Shown here: positions 27,680 through 38,295 of the stretch, in pieces
Position numbering within the stretch: position 1 is the stretch's first letter
Layout: each line of letters opens with the position of its first letter
Assembly: GCA_018241225.1 (NCBI GenBank)
Contig: JAFEEG010000010.1
Span: forward strand, 1-64,000
DNA: 64,000 bases
Direction: 5' to 3'
DNA from: Pseudomonadota bacterium
GTDB taxonomy: Bacteria; Pseudomonadota; Gammaproteobacteria; Burkholderiales; Burkholderiaceae_C
Notes under the pieces: generated by a model
Database searches by the model: none
Told to the model about the DNA's origin: nothing
What the model saw: only the letters and a program-made list of their open reading frames with translations
Translations under genes and position numbers: made by a program

Positions 27680-28906
27680 ATGAATCCCATCGTCATCATC
27701 GGCGGCGGCCATGCCGCGGCCCAACTGTGCGCCGGACTGGCCGAGGCGGGGCAGGCCGCTCGCTTGCACCTCGTGTGCGAGGAAGCCTGCGAGCCCTATC
27801 ACCGCCCGCCGCTGTCCAAGACCTTTCTCAAGAGCGCAGACCAGGCCACGCAGCCGCACAAGCCGGCCCAGTGGTTCAAGGACTCGGGCATCCACATGCA
27901 CCTGGGCGATCCGGCGGTGGCCATCGACCGGGCCGCGCACACCGTCACGCTGAAATCGGGCGCGGTGCTGCCCTTCGAGCGGCTGGTGCTGGCCACCGGC
28001 AGCCGGGCACGCCGCCTGCCAGCGCTGGGGAATGCCGAACTGGACAACGTCATCACGCTGCGCGCGGCCGACGAGGCGCAGCGCCTGCGCGACCGGCTGG
28101 CGCAGGCCCAGGAAGTCACGGTGCTGGGTGGCGGCTTCATCGGGCTGGAAGTGGCTTGCACGGCGCTGGCGCTGGGCAAGAAGGTGCGCGTGATCGAGGT
28201 CGCGCCGCGCCTGCTGGGCCGGGCGGTGTCGCCGGCCCTGTCGGAGCATGTCCTGCAGACGCATCGCGCCGCCGGCATGGAGATCGTGCTGGGTGCCAGC
28301 GTGGGTGGTTTCCAGGTTGAAGGCGCACGCCTGGCTTCGGTGGAGGTCAATGGCCAGAGCCAGCCGATCGACCTGCTGGTGCTGGGCATCGGTGCGGTGC
28401 CCGAGACGGCGCTGGCGCAGGCGGCAGGCATCGAATGCGCCGACGGCGTGGTGGTGGATGCGCACATGCAGACCAGCGACCCGGCCGTGCTCGCGGTGGG
28501 CGACTGCACGCGCTTTCCGGATCGACGCGCAGGCCGCGCGCTGCGCCTGGAGTCGGTGCAGAACGCCAACGACCAGGCCCGCACCGCGGTGGCCACGCTC
28601 ACCGGCGCGCCGCGCGCGTACGACGCCTTGCCGTGGTTCTGGTCGGACCAGGGCAGCCTGCGCCTGCAGATGGCCGGCTTGGTGCCGGCCGAAGGCACGC
28701 CGGGTTTCGTCACGGTGCGCCGACCAGGTCCCAACGACATGGCGTTCTCGTTGCTGCACTACGTGGATGGTCAACTGGTGTGCGCCGAATCGGTGAACGC
28801 GCCGGTCGACCACATGATGACCCGCAAGCTGCTGGAAGCCGGCAAGAGCCCGGCGCCCGAACAGGTGGCGGATGCGGCGGTGCCGCTCAAGAGCCTGCTG
28901 GGCTGA
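27680..28906 (+). CDS. FAD-dependent ferredoxin/rubredoxin-type reductase
   Basis: A 408-residue pyridine-nucleotide-disulfide-type oxidoreductase lacking redox cysteines. The FAD-binding motif IVIIGGGHAAAQ is at the N-terminus, CEPYHRPPLSKTFL and ATGSRARRLP follow, the NAD(H) motif VLGGGFIGLEVA is near residues 152-163, and AVGDCTRF closes the FAD site. The C-terminal domain resembles Rieske-associated reductases. It would pass electrons from NAD(P)H to a ferredoxin; no ferredoxin is nearby, but the truncated hemoglobin gene directly precedes it. Confidence 0.87.
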   Translation: MNPIVIIGGGHAAAQLCAGLAEAGQAARLHLVCEEACEPYHRPPLSKTFLKSADQATQPHKPAQWFKDSGIHMHLGDPAVAIDRAAHTVTLKSGAVLPFERLVLATGSRARRLPALGNAELDNVITLRAADEAQRLRDRLAQAQEVTVLGGGFIGLEVACTALALGKKVRVIEVAPRLLGRAVSPALSEHVLQTHRAAGMEIVLGASVGGFQVEGARLASVEVNGQSQPIDLLVLGIGAVPETALAQAAGIECADGVVVDAHMQTSDPAVLAVGDCTRFPDRRAGRALRLESVQNANDQARTAVATLTGAPRAYDALPWFWSDQGSLRLQMAGLVPAEGTPGFVTVRRPGPNDMAFSLLHYVDGQLVCAESVNAPVDHMMTRKLLEAGKSPAPEQVADAAVPLKSLLG

Positions 28907-28932
28907 GCCTGCCGCAGGCGCGGGCCGCGTGA

Positions 28933-29595
28933 CTAGCGCGAGCCCGGCGCCAGCAATACCAGCATTGCGCCGGCGCCGCCCTCGGCGGGCTTGGCCTGCA
29001 CGAAGGCCAGCACTTCGCTCTTCTGGATCAGCCAGCGCTGCGCCTTGAGCTTGAGCACAGGCTGGCGCCCCGGCGAGCCCAGGCCCTTGCCGTGGACCAC
29101 GCGCACGCAGCGCATGCCCTGCTTGCTGGCGGTGCGGATGAACTGCGACAGCGCCTCGCGCGCCTCGTCGCTGCGCAGGCCGTGCAGATCGATCTCGCGC
29201 TGGATCGACCACTCGCCTGCGCGCAGCTTGCGCGTCACGTCGGTACCGATGCCCGGGCGCCTGAAGCTCATGGCGTCGTCGGCGTCCAGCAAGGTGGTCA
29301 CGTCGAATTCGTCGGACATGGCTTCGCGCAGCACGCGCTGCTCGTCCAGCTGATGCTGCATGGGAATGGGGGCCGGCGGCTCGGGCGTGAGCGGCACCGC
29401 GTGCTTGTGCTCGCCGCGCAAGGGACGGGTCGTGCCCACTGCGCGGGCAAACAGGTCCTGCTCGGCGTGACGCTTCTTCTGTGCCGCCGCGCGCGCGGCG
29501 GCCTCGGCGGCGGCCTGCTCGCGCTGCTCGGCGAGCTGGCGGGCCACGCCCTTCAGGTCGGCCAGCGTCTTGATGGGGGGTCCTTTGGATGCCAT
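28933..29595 (-). CDS. Smr-domain protein (MutS2-type endonuclease domain)
   Basis: A 220-residue protein with an Ala/Glu/Arg-rich helical N-terminus (ARQLAEQREQAAAEAAARAA) and a C-terminal Smr domain. The signature residues are in REIDLHGLRSDEAR and VRVVHGKGLGSPG. Stand-alone Smr proteins have DNA or RNA nicking activity in several bacteria; the target here is unknown. It is convergent with the reductase gene and follows the histidine kinase gene by 32 bases on the same strand. Confidence 0.85.
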   Translation of the reverse strand: MASKGPPIKTLADLKGVARQLAEQREQAAAEAAARAAAQKKRHAEQDLFARAVGTTRPLRGEHKHAVPLTPEPPAPIPMQHQLDEQRVLREAMSDEFDVTTLLDADDAMSFRRPGIGTDVTRKLRAGEWSIQREIDLHGLRSDEAREALSQFIRTASKQGMRCVRVVHGKGLGSPGRQPVLKLKAQRWLIQKSEVLAFVQAKPAEGGAGAMLVLLAPGSR

Positions 29596-29627
29596 GGAGC
29601 GAATCCTACGGCCTCGTGCAGCGCAGC

Positions 29628-31601
29628 TCAGGCGACGGGTCTTGCCGCCAGCGGGCAGCGCAGCCGCAAGCGTGTGCCGTCCGCCCGGGAGTCGATGTGC
29701 AGCTCGCCGCCCAGTCGCCGGGCCCGGCTGCGCATGCTGGCCAGGCCCATGCCGGGAACGGGCGATGGGTTGTTGGCCGCTTCCGGCGTGAAGCCGCGGC
29801 CATCGTCCTGCACTTCCAGCTGCAGTTCGCCACGCTGCGCGGCGATGCGCACCAGCACCTGGCGCGCGCTGCTGTGCTTGACGACGTTGGCCAGCGCCTC
29901 CTGCAGCACGCGCAGGAAGTCCAGCGCGCGGCGGCTGCTCAGGCGGCAACCTTGCAGGCCCTCGAGCTGCCATCGGCACTCGATGCCCGCGGCCTCCAGC
30001 AGGCGCATGCTGCGGTGGCGCAGCGGTGCGATGCGCTCGCCGAGGTCTTCGCTGTCGTCGAAGGCGGAGTTCTCGATGATCAGGCGCAGGTCGTCGTTGA
30101 CCTCGCGCAAGGCCCAAAGGCCGGGGTCGCGGCGCGAATCGGTCTCTTCGCCTTGCAGGGCGTGGATGTGGCTGTTGATGGTCATGCCCAGGCCGTCGTG
30201 CAGGTCGCGCACGAGGTTCAGGCGCTCGGCCAGGCGCGTTTGTTCCAACTGCGCGTCGTGCTGGCGCTGCATGCCTTCGGCCAGGCGGTGCGAGGCTTCG
30301 TCCACGCGCTTTTGCAGCACCTGGTTGAAGTGCTCCACCAGCCGCATGTCCTGCACCATGCGCCAGGTCAGCGCGAACGAAATGCCCAGCAACGTGGCGC
30401 ACGACGACAGCGCCAGGTAGTAGCCATTGCCGGGCAGCACGCGCATGTAGACCAGCGTGTCGTGTACGTCGATGCCCACCGACAGCAGCAGGCAGGCGGC
30501 CAGCACCACCGCTTCGGCGCGGCGGCTGAGCACCGCATGCGATACGAGCAGCGCGCAGGCCGCCAGATGCGTGATCAGGGCCACCAGCACCGCCGTGGCG
30601 CGCACCTCGGCCACCAGGTTCGTCGGCGCCAGAATCAACCCCAGCACACAGGCCGCCACGGGCACCGCCATCAGCATGCGCGGCCACCGGCGGCGGATGT
30701 CGCAGAAGCTGAGCGCGAACATGTAGAAGGCCGCCACGCTGCCCAGCATGAACACATGGTTGCTGCGCTGGTAGGCGCCGGTGGTCTCGAAGGGCCAGGG
30801 ACTGGTGACCAGGTAGTTCAGCGCAAACAGCACCCACAGGGCGGAAAAGAGGCTGAACCAGCCGTAGGTCACTTCGCTGCGCCGCAGCGCCCACAGCATG
30901 CCGTAGAGCACTGCCATGACCACCGTGATGCCGATGCTCACCCACTGCAGCGACCGGCGCATGAGCAGCTCGTTGGCGTACAGAGGCTGCACCGCTTCCG
31001 GCGTGCCAAGCAGCACCTCGCCGAGACCGGGCTGGAAGGCGGCCAGGCCCGAGACACGGATCAGCAGCTCGTTGCGCCCGGCGCGCAGCAGCGGCTCGTC
31101 CAGGCGCCAGTAGCGCGGCAGGTTCCAGCTGCGCGACAAGGGCTCCACCAGTTGCGGATCGTGCGCGATCTCGCTGCCGTTGAGCATGACCACGCCCGCC
31201 ATGGTCAGGTCGCGCAGGAAGAGGTCGCGCGCCTGCAGTGGCTGGTCTTGCGGTTCCGTCCAGCTCAGGCGGTACCAGACGATGCCGTCATGCCCGGGCA
31301 GGCGCGCCGACCAGTCGTCGGGCAGGGTGATGGCCTGCCACCCGCCGGCGGGCGGTGTTTCGTCGTCCCAGCCCTGGCCGGGCACGGTTTCGATGCGGTC
31401 GAAGGGCAGGGTCTGCGCAGCCGCGGGGTTCGCGGCTGCGGCGCAGCACAAAAGGACCAGCAGGGCCAGCCAACCCAGCGCGGCCCGCAGCGCGCCGGCG
31501 CAGGCGTGACCTAGGGCAGCAGGCCGCGCGAGCGTGCCGTGTACACGGCACCTGCGCGCGAGCGCACCGCGAGCTTGCGGTAGATGTTCTTGGCGTGGCA
31601 T
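29628..31601 (-). CDS. Membrane sensor histidine kinase with 7TM-DISM-like input (NarL-type)
   Basis: About 657 residues. An N-terminal signal or membrane segment is followed by a beta-rich extracytoplasmic domain (about 65-220) and seven hydrophobic segments (about 225-430), a 7TMR-DISM layout. The cytoplasmic part has a HisKA_3 dimerisation helix with the phosphorylated histidine in LVRDLHDGLGM, an N-box in LQEALANVVKHS and G-boxes DDGRGF and GMGLASMRSRARRLGG. The only canonical start before the signal is the ATG at 31601, which overlaps the end of the response-regulator gene by 91 bases; translation may be coupled or start at an unusual codon nearer 31510. It phosphorylates the regulator encoded just upstream. 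Confidence 0.82.
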   Translation of the reverse strand: MPRQEHLPQARGALARRCRVHGTLARPAALGHACAGALRAALGWLALLVLLCCAAAANPAAAQTLPFDRIETVPGQGWDDETPPAGGWQAITLPDDWSARLPGHDGIVWYRLSWTEPQDQPLQARDLFLRDLTMAGVVMLNGSEIAHDPQLVEPLSRSWNLPRYWRLDEPLLRAGRNELLIRVSGLAAFQPGLGEVLLGTPEAVQPLYANELLMRRSLQWVSIGITVVMAVLYGMLWALRRSEVTYGWFSLFSALWVLFALNYLVTSPWPFETTGAYQRSNHVFMLGSVAAFYMFALSFCDIRRRWPRMLMAVPVAACVLGLILAPTNLVAEVRATAVLVALITHLAACALLVSHAVLSRRAEAVVLAACLLLSVGIDVHDTLVYMRVLPGNGYYLALSSCATLLGISFALTWRMVQDMRLVEHFNQVLQKRVDEASHRLAEGMQRQHDAQLEQTRLAERLNLVRDLHDGLGMTINSHIHALQGEETDSRRDPGLWALREVNDDLRLIIENSAFDDSEDLGERIAPLRHRSMRLLEAAGIECRWQLEGLQGCRLSSRRALDFLRVLQEALANVVKHSSARQVLVRIAAQRGELQLEVQDDGRGFTPEAANNPSPVPGMGLASMRSRARRLGGELHIDSRADGTRLRLRCPLAARPVA

Positions 31602-32197
31602 TCGATCGTATGGACCGACAGGCCAAGCCCTTGCGCGATTTCCCGGTTGGTGTGGCCTTGCGCGACGAGCCGGAGAACGTCCAGTTCGCGTTCGCTCAGG
31701 ACCGGTTTGGCGGCCGTCGTTTCGGGCTCGATGTTAACAACCGTTACCTTTTTTGGCACAACCCCTTCCGGAGCTGGCCCGGCAGCCACCAGATTCAGGA
31801 TGCGGCGGGCAATGACCGGATCGATGGGGGCGCCGCCACGCTGCATGCTGCCCAGCGACAGGGCAAGCTCGACGTCGCTGCCGTTCTTCTGCAGGTAGCC
31901 CACGGCGCCGGCGCGGATGGCTGCCAGCACGGTGGCGTCATCGCCCAGGCTGGAGATCACCACTGCATCGGTGCCCGGCGCATGCTGCTGCAGCCAGGGC
32001 AGCAGCTCGAGCCCGCTGCCGTCGGGCAGGCCGATGTCCAGCAGCACCCACTGGAACGCTTGCGCATCGAGCCGCGCGCGCGCCTGCGCCAGCGAAGCCG
32101 CCACCTGGGGCGCTCCTGGAGGCTCGAGCTGGGCGCACACGCGTGCCAGGCGCGCGCTCATGTGCGGGTCGTCCTCGACGATCAGGATGGCGTGCAT
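31511..32197 (-). CDS. LuxR/NarL-family response regulator
   Basis: A 228-residue regulator. The receiver domain begins AILIVEDDPHMS, its phospho-acceptor aspartate is in VLLDIGLPDGSG, and YLQKNGSD holds the conserved lysine. A C-terminal LuxR helix-turn-helix follows (LSERELDVLRLVAQGHTNREIAQGL, then LSVHTIECHAKNIYRKLAV). The ATG at 32197 is preferred over an upstream TTG. It pairs with the histidine kinase downstream. Targets are unknown. Confidence 0.9.
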   Translation of the reverse strand: MHAILIVEDDPHMSARLARVCAQLEPPGAPQVAASLAQARARLDAQAFQWVLLDIGLPDGSGLELLPWLQQHAPGTDAVVISSLGDDATVLAAIRAGAVGYLQKNGSDVELALSLGSMQRGGAPIDPVIARRILNLVAAGPAPEGVVPKKVTVVNIEPETTAAKPVLSERELDVLRLVAQGHTNREIAQGLGLSVHTIECHAKNIYRKLAVRSRAGAVYTARSRGLLP

Positions 32198-32217
32198 GCG
32201 CAAATTGTCCCATGGGG

Positions 32218-32895
32218 CTACAGGAGCCCCCGCTGCGCCATCGACAAGGCTGCGCCGCGCGTGACGATGACGTGGTCGAGCACCCGCACGTCCAGCAGTG
32301 CCAGGGCGGCCTGAAGCGCCTGCGTGAGCGCCTCGTCAGCCCGCGAGGGTTCGGCGCAGCCGCTGGGGTGGTTGTGGGCCAGCACCACGGCGGCGGCGTG
32401 CAACTGCAGGGCCCGGCTGGCCACTTCGCGGGGGTAGACGCTGGTTTGCGTCAGCGTGCCGCGAAACAGCTCCTCCATGGCGATCAGCCGGTGCTGCGCG
32501 TCGAGAAACAGCACGGCAAACACCTCGTGGCTGCGTGCACCGATGGCCAGCTGCAGGTAGTTCTTGACGGCGTCGGGCGAGTCGAACGCGGGGCGCTCCT
32601 TCAGTCGCTCGGCCAGGGCCCGCCGCGCCAGTTCCAGCACGGCAGCCACCTCGGCCCGCTTGGCACTGCCGCCCAGCCCCTTGACCTGCGCCAGGTCGGC
32701 CAGGCTCGCGTGCAGCAGGCCCGACAGGCCGCCAAAGCGATCGAGCAGCTCTTGCGCCAGCTGCAGGACGTTCTTGCCGGCCAGGCCCGTGCGCAGCAGC
32801 AGCGCGAGCAGTTCGGCGTCGCCCAGGGCGGCGGGGCCGCGCGCGATGAGCTTCTCGCGCGGGCGCGCATCCAAGGGCAGATCCTTGAAAGACAT
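32218..32895 (-). CDS. radC: RadC family JAB/MPN-domain protein
   Basis: A 225-residue protein with the family order: an N-terminal RadC UPF0758 part, a helix-hairpin-helix ([20 protein letters not shown]) and a C-terminal MPN+ domain. Its JAMM metal motif is complete: Glu near [15 protein letters not shown], and Asp in RADEAL. RadC was once linked to DNA repair, but its function is unsettled. It is divergent from fkpB with a 65-base spacer holding the fkpB promoter. Confidence 0.92.
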   Translation of the reverse strand: MSFKDLPLDARPREKLIARGPAALGDAELLALLLRTGLAGKNVLQLAQELLDRFGGLSGLLHASLADLAQVKGLGGSAKRAEVAAVLELARRALAERLKERPAFDSPDAVKNYLQLAIGARSHEVFAVLFLDAQHRLIAMEELFRGTLTQTSVYPREVASRALQLHAAAVVLAHNHPSGCAEPSRADEALTQALQAALALLDVRVLDHVIVTRGAALSMAQRGLL

Positions 32896-32901
32896 GATGC
32901 T

Positions 32902-32930
32902 TTGGGGCCTTTGACCCCCCTCCCTAAAAT
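32902..32930 (+). promoter_or_regulatory. Candidate promoter of fkpB-ispH
   Basis: TTGGGG (32902-32907) and TAAAAT (32925-32930) are spaced 17 bases apart and would start transcription about 25 bases before the fkpB start codon. The -10 matches the TAAAAT form common in these bacteria; the -35 is only partly conserved. Confidence 0.4.
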
Positions 32931-32960
32931 ACCGGGTTCAGTTTATTCGGACTCCCCACC

Positions 32961-33422
32961 TTGCCTGCGCCTACCTCCGACGCTGTTGTCGTCACGCCCG
33001 GTTCCTTTCTCACGCTGCACTACCGGCTGTCGGGCCCGGCGGGCGACGTGATCAATACCTTCAACGACAAGCCGGCCACGCTCTCGCTGGGCAATGGCGA
33101 GCTGTCGCCCGCGGTCGAGCAACGGCTGCTGGGCCTGGCCGAAGGCGCACACGCGACCTTCGAGCTGCCCGCGGGCGAGGCCTTTGGCGAGCGCAACCCC
33201 GAGATGCAGCAGTGGGTGGCGCGCAGCCTGCTGGCCAAGATGGGCGACCCCGACGAGCAATACGCCGTGGGCGATGTGGTGCAGTTCCCCACGCCCGACG
33301 GGCAGGGAAGCTACGCCGGCGCCGTGATCGAACTCAACGACACGGCGGTGCGCTTCGACTTCAACCATCCGCTGGCCGGCCAGCCCGTGACCTTCGAGGT
33401 GCGGCTGATCGGCGTGCTGTAA
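32961..33422 (+). CDS. fkpB: FKBP-type peptidyl-prolyl isomerase (SlpA/FkpB)
   Basis: A 153-residue SlyD-like two-domain isomerase: [21 protein letters not shown] at the start, then [39 protein letters not shown] covering the active site and the insert-in-flap region. The start appears to be TTG at 32961, since no ATG or GTG lies ahead of the conserved N-terminus in frame. The order fkpB-ispH is the same as in Escherichia coli. It catalyses proline isomerisation and acts as a chaperone. Confidence 0.87.
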   Translation: MPAPTSDAVVVTPGSFLTLHYRLSGPAGDVINTFNDKPATLSLGNGELSPAVEQRLLGLAEGAHATFELPAGEAFGERNPEMQQWVARSLLAKMGDPDEQYAVGDVVQFPTPDGQGSYAGAVIELNDTAVRFDFNHPLAGQPVTFEVRLIGVL

Positions 33423-33432
33423 GGCAAGGGCC

Positions 33433-34395
33433 ATGAGCGTCAACGAAATCATCCTGGCCGAGCCGCGCGGCTTTTGCGCCGGCGTGGACCGCGCCATCGA
33501 GATCGTGGAGCGCGCCATTGCCAAGTTCGGCGCGCCCATCTACGTGCGCCACGAGATCGTGCACAACACCTATGTGGTGAACGAGCTCAAGTCCAAGGGC
33601 GCGGTCTTCATCGAGGAGCTGGACGAGGTGCCCGCCGGCGCCACGCTGGTGTTCAGCGCCCATGGCGTGAGCAAGGCGGTGCAGGCCGAGGCGCGCGCGC
33701 GCGGCTTTTCCATCTTCGACGCCACCTGTCCGCTGGTGACCAAGGTGCATGTGGAAGTGGCCAAGCTGGCCAAGGAAGGCTACGAGTTCATCATGATCGG
33801 CCACAAGGGCCACCCCGAGGTGGAGGGCACCATGGGGCAGCTGTCCAGTGGCATCCACCTGGTGGAAGATGTGAAGGACGTGGCCCGCGTGCAGCCCGCG
33901 CAGACCGAGAAGCTGGCAGTGGTCACGCAGACCACGCTGTCGGTGGACGACGCGGCCGACATCTCCGCCGCGGTGCGCGCGCGTTTTCCGAAGGTGCGCG
34001 AGCCCAAGCAGCAGGACATCTGCTATGCCACCCAGAATCGCCAGGACGCGGTGAAGGTACTCAGCCCGCAGGTGGATGTGGTGATCGTGGTGGGCAGCCC
34101 CACCAGTTCCAACAGCAACCGCCTGCGCGAACTCGCGCAGCGCCTGGGCACCGAGGCCTACATGGTCGATTCGGCCGATGAGCTGCAAGCCCCATGGTTC
34201 GAGGGCAAGTCGCGCGTGGGCCTGACGGCCGGCGCGTCGGCGCCCGAAGTGCTGGTCACGCAGGTGATCGAGCGCATTCGTGCACTTGGCGCGGTGTCTG
34301 TGCGCAAGATGGACGGCATCGAAGAGACCATCAAGTTTCCCTTGCCCAAGGGCCTGAAGCTGGACGAGCAGCACACGCCGGGGCACATCTCGTGA
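33433..34395 (+). CDS. ispH: 4-hydroxy-3-methylbut-2-enyl diphosphate reductase
   Basis: A 320-residue iron-sulfur enzyme, the last step of the MEP isoprenoid pathway, forming IPP and DMAPP. Three cluster cysteines are visible in [19 protein letters not shown] and CYATQNRQ; substrate residues lie in [22 protein letters not shown] and LTAGASAPE. Length is normal. Its TGA overlaps the GTG start of the next gene. Confidence 0.96.
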   Translation: MSVNEIILAEPRGFCAGVDRAIEIVERAIAKFGAPIYVRHEIVHNTYVVNELKSKGAVFIEELDEVPAGATLVFSAHGVSKAVQAEARARGFSIFDATCPLVTKVHVEVAKLAKEGYEFIMIGHKGHPEVEGTMGQLSSGIHLVEDVKDVARVQPAQTEKLAVVTQTTLSVDDAADISAAVRARFPKVREPKQQDICYATQNRQDAVKVLSPQVDVVIVVGSPTSSNSNRLRELAQRLGTEAYMVDSADELQAPWFEGKSRVGLTAGASAPEVLVTQVIERIRALGAVSVRKMDGIEETIKFPLPKGLKLDEQHTPGHIS

Positions 34396-35348
34396 GCGCG
34401 GCAGATTGGCGCGCGTCGATCGAAGCGGCAGCGTCGCGCCTGCGTGAGCAGGGCCGCGGCTTCGTGCGCGAGACCCCGCTGTGGAAGCTTTCCGGATCGC
34501 TCTTTGGCATTTCGCAGCCGGGCGTCGAGGTCTGGCTCAAGTTGGAGCACCTGCAGGCCAGCGGCAGCTTCAAGGCGCGCGGCATGATGAACCGCCTGCT
34601 GTCCAACACCATTCCGGCCAGCGGCGCGATCGTCGCTTCCGGCGGCAATGCCGGCATTGCGACCGCGGGTGCGGCCCAGGCGCTGGGCGTGCATTGCGAG
34701 GTGTACCTGCCCGAACTGTCGTCCGAGGCCAAGCGCGCGCGCTTGCGCGCACTGGGCGCCCAAGTGGTGATCGGTGGCGCTGCCTACTCCGATGCCCTGG
34801 CAGCGTGCCTGGCGCGGCAGCGTGAAAGCGCAGCGCTGCTCACGCATGCCTACGACCAGCAGGAAGTGGTCGCTGGCGCCGGCACGCTCGGGCGCGAGAT
34901 CGAAGGGCAGGGCGGACTGCCCGACAGCGTGCTCGTGAGCGTAGGCGGTGGCGGCCTCATCGGCGGCCTGGCCGCCTGGTTCGAGCGCCGCGCACGCGTC
35001 GTCGCGCTGGAGCCCGAGCTCGCCCCGACCTTGTTGCGGGCCCGCGAAGCCGGTCAGCCGGTGGACGTCGAAGTCAGCGGCATCGCCGCCGATTCGCTGG
35101 GCGCCCGCCGCATCGGCAACTTCGCCTGGGAGCTCACGCAGGCGCACGTCGGCGACGCCTTGCTGCTGCCCGATGCCGCCATCCGCTGCGCGCAACTGTG
35201 GCTGTGGAAAGAACTGAAGCTGGCGGTCGAGCCGGCGGCAGCCCTGCCCCTGGCAGCGCTGCAATCGGGCGCCTACCAGCCCCGTAGTGGCGAAAAGATC
35301 TGCCTGATCATCTGCGGCGCCAACGTAGACCCCGGCACCCTCAACTAG
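34392..35348 (+). CDS. PLP-dependent serine/threonine dehydratase-like enzyme
   Basis: A 318-residue fold-type II PLP enzyme. The Schiff-base lysine is in [12 protein letters not shown], the substrate loop in [16 protein letters not shown] (an SGGN variant of the usual SxGN) and the phosphate-binding glycine loop in [10 protein letters not shown]. It has no C-terminal ACT domain, so it is of the catabolic or short type. The GTG start at 34392 is coupled to ispH. Threonine or serine dehydratase is the best guess; racemase activity is possible. Confidence 0.8.
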   Translation: MSAADWRASIEAAASRLREQGRGFVRETPLWKLSGSLFGISQPGVEVWLKLEHLQASGSFKARGMMNRLLSNTIPASGAIVASGGNAGIATAGAAQALGVHCEVYLPELSSEAKRARLRALGAQVVIGGAAYSDALAACLARQRESAALLTHAYDQQEVVAGAGTLGREIEGQGGLPDSVLVSVGGGGLIGGLAAWFERRARVVALEPELAPTLLRAREAGQPVDVEVSGIAADSLGARRIGNFAWELTQAHVGDALLLPDAAIRCAQLWLWKELKLAVEPAAALPLAALQSGAYQPRSGEKICLIICGANVDPGTLN

Positions 35349-35492
35349 CCGGGTGCCAGAGCGGCGAAGCAAAGCGAGCCGCATCAACCCAGCAACGCAC
35401 CGGGGAACCGGCTTTGCCGGGCCCCAGGTGGGGTCTCCCCCTCGGGGGGTGGCGTTACACGCTCAAAGGGCGTGAAAAGCCGGGGGGCAGAG
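35349..35492. other. Intergenic GC palindromes between convergent genes
   Basis: The 144-base gap holds several inverted repeats: CCGGGG/CCCCAGG-type blocks around 35399-35425, CCCCCTCGGGGGG near 35440-35452, and CACGC-TCAAAG-GGCGTG near 35458-35474. No T tract follows a single clear stem. It may be a REP-like element or a compound terminator serving both convergent genes. Confidence 0.45.
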
Positions 35493-35894
35493 TCAATGCT
35501 CGCAGTTGACCATCCAAGGCACCCCGAACTTGTCCACCAGCATGCCGAAGCCCTTGGCCCAGAAGGTCTCGGCAAACGGCATGGTCACCTTGCCGCCGGC
35601 CGACAGCGCGTCGAACAGGCGCTTGCCTTCTTCCACGTCCTTGCCCTGCACCGAGAGCGTGAAGCCCTCGTAGCCCTTGTGCGGCATGCCGGGGGGCATG
35701 TCCGAAGCCATCAGCGTATGGCCGCGCGCCTCCAGCGTGGCGTGCATGATCTTGTTCTTGTAGGCGTCCGGGGTGTCCTTGCCCATGGGGCTCTCGGCAA
35801 AGGTCATCGACATGGTGATCTTGCCGTCCAGGCACTTGGCGTAGAAGGACAGCGCCTCGGCCGCATTGCCGTCAAAACTCAAATACGGTTGCAT
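35493..35894 (-). CDS. VOC-family protein, PhnB-like
   Basis: A 133-residue glyoxalase-fold protein: MQPYLSFDGNAAEALSFYAKCLDG at the start, a central ATLEARGHTLMASDMPPG and a C-terminal FGMLVDKFGVPWMVNCEH, the usual PhnB/DUF1338-type ending. The function of stand-alone PhnB-like VOC proteins is not established. Divergent from serS. Confidence 0.82.
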   Translation of the reverse strand: MQPYLSFDGNAAEALSFYAKCLDGKITMSMTFAESPMGKDTPDAYKNKIMHATLEARGHTLMASDMPPGMPHKGYEGFTLSVQGKDVEEGKRLFDALSAGGKVTMPFAETFWAKGFGMLVDKFGVPWMVNCEH

Positions 35895-35917
35895 TGCATT
35901 GACTCCTATTCAGGTGA

Positions 35918-37366
<1,449 letters not shown>

Positions 37367-37432
37367 AGATTCATCAGTTTGCAGGGCTTTGAAAAAGCTC
37401 TGCTAGAATCATGGGCTCGATAGACACACACC

Positions 37433-37523
37433 GGAGAGGTGGCAGAGTGGTCTAATGTACCTGACTCGAAATCAGGCGTGGGTTCATAGCCCACCGAGGG
37501 TTCGAATCCCTCCCTCTCCTCCA
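37433..37523 (+). tRNA. tRNA-Ser (anticodon CGA)
   Basis: The acceptor stem GGAGAGG (37433-37439) pairs with CCTCTCC (37513-37519) and an encoded CCA ends at 37523. The anticodon loop CTCGAAA sits on a CCTGA/TCAGG stem, giving anticodon CGA; a long variable arm (GTGGGTTCATAGCCCAC) and the T loop TTCGAAT are present, as expected for a type II serine tRNA. The discriminator base is T, whereas bacterial tRNA-Ser usually has G. A -10-like TAGAAT lies at 37404-37409. The 3' end borders integrase debris and is the likely attachment site. Confidence 0.95.
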
Positions 37524-37539
37524 AGTAACGCTAAGTAGT

Positions 37540-37607
37540 TGATTGGTAAGCGATTTTTCTGAATCGCAACTCCAATCAGCTGTTTGGTGGCACAACTTGG
37601 TGGCACA
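37540..37607. repeat. Nested hairpin and tandem repeats behind tRNA-Ser
   Basis: TGATTGG (37540-37546) pairs with CCAATCA (37572-37578), enclosing GCGATT (37550-37555) paired with AATCGC (37562-37567). Directly after come two exact copies of TTGGTGGCACA at 37584-37594 and 37597-37607. Such repeats next to an integrated tRNA are typical of recombinase arm sites (inference). Confidence 0.6.
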
Positions 37608-37677
37608 TGCGGGTTCTCGCACCGTCGCTACCGCCATCAGTTTCGCCATTCCGGCATCCCTCAACTGGAGATGCTAG

Positions 37678-38295
37678 ATGGCTCGAAACACATACCTCAT
37701 CACACACCACGGAACCTTCTGGTTCCAGATTCGCGTTCCGCAATCGCACCAGGCTGCGCTTGGCCAGCAGCGCATCCGGGTCTGCCTTCAGACCAACGAC
37801 GTCGCTGTGGCCCGGCCGCTGGCGCTTCGACTGGCTTCGGAGTGGCTCCTGCGCTTCGGCGCGGACCCCGGTCTTCCGGTATTCGAACCGGCCGTGGCGT
37901 GGTCACTGCCAAGCCGTGCGCAGCCCACCTCAGTTCCGGTCATCCCCGATGCCATCGCCCTCGAACCGGCGAGTGACGTCAAACCCAAGGGCTCTCACCA
38001 CCCGCACTGTGCGGACATGCTTGCGCTATATCGGTACTGGCGCGGCCTCAACACCGACCGGGCTCCGAGCACCGTGAAGGAGTTCGAGAGCATGGCCCGC
38101 AAGTTCAAAGCTGTCATCCCGAAGGCGCCAGCCGAATTGATTCGCACTGATATTGCGCAGTTTCGGGACCACCTTTTGAAGGTCGGCGATGCACGGGGGA
38201 CCGTCACCAAGAAGTTGTCCTTCATCAACGCCATGCTGCAAAGCGCCTACGACGCCGGCTACTTGCCGGCCAACGTGGCGCGCGGGATGGACTGA
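37678..38295 (+). pseudogene. Tyrosine recombinase (integrase), C-terminally truncated
   Basis: A 205-residue remnant. The N-terminus (NTYLITHHGTFWFQIRVPQ) matches the DUF6538 leader of tRNA-targeting integrases, and residues about 105-205 are the SAM-like core-binding domain (STVKEFESMARKFKAVIPKAP, ending AYDAGYLPANVARGM). It stops just where the catalytic domain should begin, so the Arg-His-Arg-Tyr residues are missing and it cannot recombine. It lies 154 bases behind tRNA-Ser, as expected for an element integrated there, and abuts another truncated integrase on the opposite strand. Confidence 0.85.
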
